A program made the translations under genes and the position numbers. Under the pieces are notes generated by a model. That model was not told the origin of the DNA and did no database searches. It worked only from the letters and a program-made list of their open reading frames with translations. Positions 63,159 to 64,000 of a DNA stretch of 64,000 bases are shown here, one piece after another. The DNA lies in NCBI RefSeq assembly GCF_049116215.1, contig NZ_JAGDZB010000003.1:620001-684000 (forward strand), read 5' to 3'. How positions within the stretch are numbered: the stretch's first letter is position 1; every line of letters starts with the position of its first letter. This stretch comes from Shimia sp049116215 (GTDB taxonomy: Bacteria > Pseudomonadota > Alphaproteobacteria > Rhodobacterales > Rhodobacteraceae).

Positions 63159-63632
63159 ATGACTGCTGAGTCCACCCTACCCGACCTGGCGCAGGTCTGG
63201 GACTGGCTGCACGCCGTGCCTGACCCCGAGATCCCGGTGATTTCCCTCACTGATCTCGGCATCATTCGGGACGTGGCCTACGAAGCCGACACGCTGATCG
63301 TGACTGTCACGCCAACCTATTCCGGCTGCCCGGCAACCAGCATCATCAATCTCGACATCGAAACCGCCCTGCGCGGCCATGGGGTCGAGAAGCTGGAACT
63401 GCGACGGAAACTCAGCCCGGCCTGGACCACCGATTGGATGACCCAATCCGGGCGGGACAAGTTGGAGGCTTATGGCATCGCCCCGCCCCAGCCCGCTGGT
63501 GGCCCCGATAAGTGCCCGCACTGTGGCAGCCAACACGTTGAGAAAATGAGCCAATTTGGCTCCACCCCCTGCAAGGCCCAATGGCGCTGCACTGCCTGCC
63601 TGGAACCTTTTGACTATTTCAAGTGCATCTGA
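63159..63632 (+). CDS. paaD: PaaD, phenylacetate pathway Fe-S-related subunit
   Basis: 157 residues of the DUF59/MIP18-like family: VPDPEIPVISLTDLGIIRDV, YSGCPATSII, and a C-terminal zinc/iron cluster motif CPHCGSQ...CTACLEPF. PaaD probably aids cluster maturation of the epoxidase. ATG 63159 is chosen by comparison with E. coli PaaD; GTG 63138 is possible. Followed by paaE after 12 bases. Confidence 0.9.
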   Translation: MTAESTLPDLAQVWDWLHAVPDPEIPVISLTDLGIIRDVAYEADTLIVTVTPTYSGCPATSIINLDIETALRGHGVEKLELRRKLSPAWTTDWMTQSGRDKLEAYGIAPPQPAGGPDKCPHCGSQHVEKMSQFGSTPCKAQWRCTACLEPFDYFKCI

Positions 63633-63644
63633 GGAGAGACCCGA

Positions 63645-64000
63645 ATGGCCCAATCCGAGCGCTTTCACGACCTAGAGGTCACCGACATCCGCAAAACCAT
63701 CCGCGACGCCGTGGTGGTCAGCCTCGCGCCGGTAAACGGCGCAGCGGCGGAATTTGACTTCACCCAAGGCCAATACCTGACCTTCAAACGCGATTTTGAC
63801 GGCGAAGAACTGCGCCGCAGCTACTCGATCTGCGCGGGCAAAGACGACGGCATCTTGCAGGTCGGCATCAAGCGCGTCGATGGCGGCGCCTTTTCAACCT
63901 GGGCCAACACCGAGCTTATGATTGGCGACACCGTGCAAGCCATGCCCCCGATGGGCGGCTTTTTCACCGAACTCGACGAAACCGCGGACAAGACTTACCT
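63645..64000 (+). CDS. paaE: Phenylacetyl-CoA epoxidase reductase PaaE (3' partial)
   Basis: The frame starts at ATG 63645 with GAGGAGAG upstream and stays open to the window end (118 residues read). It has the ferredoxin-reductase FAD-binding motif LRRSYSICAG and FTQGQYLTFKRDF, then VGIKRVDGGAFSTWANTEL. PaaE passes NADPH electrons to PaaA; the NAD and [2Fe-2S] domains lie beyond the edge. Confidence 0.9.
   Translation, partial: MAQSERFHDLEVTDIRKTIRDAVVVSLAPVNGAAAEFDFTQGQYLTFKRDFDGEELRRSYSICAGKDDGILQVGIKRVDGGAFSTWANTELMIGDTVQAMPPMGGFFTELDETADKTY

Noticed and set aside
1..64000. Mobile elements, prophage or CRISPR
   Set aside because: No transposase, integrase, phage structural gene, or regular direct-repeat array was found; the two tRNA genes show no adjacent integrase or repeated 3' fragment.

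Overview
The window looks like a chromosomal stretch of an alphaproteobacterium of the roseobacter group (Rhodobacteraceae). Evidence: the fused NUDIX protein at the left edge, the long PstC/PstA permeases, ChpT, a ribosomal protein L21 with a C-terminal helix-hairpin-helix extension, olsBA, stand-alone MetF and pterin-methyltransferase genes, and napFDAGHBC. Nearly all of it is coding, with short gaps. I saw no insertion sequence, prophage, integrase or CRISPR array.

Layout. 1-5.0 kb: partial NUDIX gene, cysK, an MscS-family channel and an alanyl-tRNA editing protein. 5.1-8.1 kb: a PAS_5 protein facing yicC-gmk-gamma carbonic anhydrase. 8.1-15.6 kb: a complete phosphate regulon (phoR, pstSCAB, phoU, phoB) with Pho boxes before phoR and pstS. 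16.1-17.1 kb: a solo LuxR-type regulator, then a hairpin-rich stretch ending in a strong terminator. 17.3-20.8 kb: rpsB-tsf and the ornithine-lipid genes olsBA, all on the minus strand. 20.9-21.8 kb: DUF3553 gene divergent from chpT. 21.8-28.5 kb, minus strand: proA, proB, obgE, a GNAT, a LysE exporter, rpmA, rplU and a DUF2059 protein. 28.6-32 kb: tRNA-Ser(CGA), a PpiC/HupE-UreJ/hypothetical operon and tRNA-Asn(GTT). 32-35.1 kb: an MBL hydrolase, an EnvZ-like kinase and a diguanylate-cyclase-like protein. 35.2-44.1 kb: a nonulosonic-acid (sialic-acid-like) and surface-glycan cluster with neuB, neuC, neuA, four glycosyltransferases, a WaaA-like transferase and an LpxL-like acyltransferase, interleaved on both strands. 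44.2-48.9 kb: a small ORF, rlmE, ppx/gppA, a PF13769 protein, metF and a corrinoid/pterin methyltransferase. 49-52.6 kb: a TetR regulator with repeated operator-like sites, a small conserved protein, an acyl-CoA synthetase and a BrkB/YihY protein. 52.7-53.0 kb: a multi-hairpin candidate small RNA with CCTCC-rich loops. 53.1-59.5 kb: napFDAGHBC (periplasmic nitrate reductase) behind two FNR-type boxes. 59.9-64 kb: phenylacetate degradation genes (beta-ketoadipyl-CoA thiolase, paaABCD, partial paaE) running off the right edge.

How the genes work together. PhoR/PhoB and PhoU control Pst uptake through the Pho boxes. OlsB and OlsA make a phosphorus-free lipid, which in other bacteria is linked to phosphate limitation, but I found no convincing Pho box there. 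NeuC makes the amino sugar, NeuB condenses it with phosphoenolpyruvate, NeuA activates it as the CMP sugar, and neighbouring transferases probably attach it to the envelope. MetF and the pterin-binding methyltransferase fit a split methionine synthase route. The most interesting signals are the CCTCC-loop RNA candidate, the regular TACC-N4-TGG(T/C) operator set around the TetR gene, the L21 fusion, the LpxL-like enzyme lacking its motif acid, and the GCEEF cyclase.
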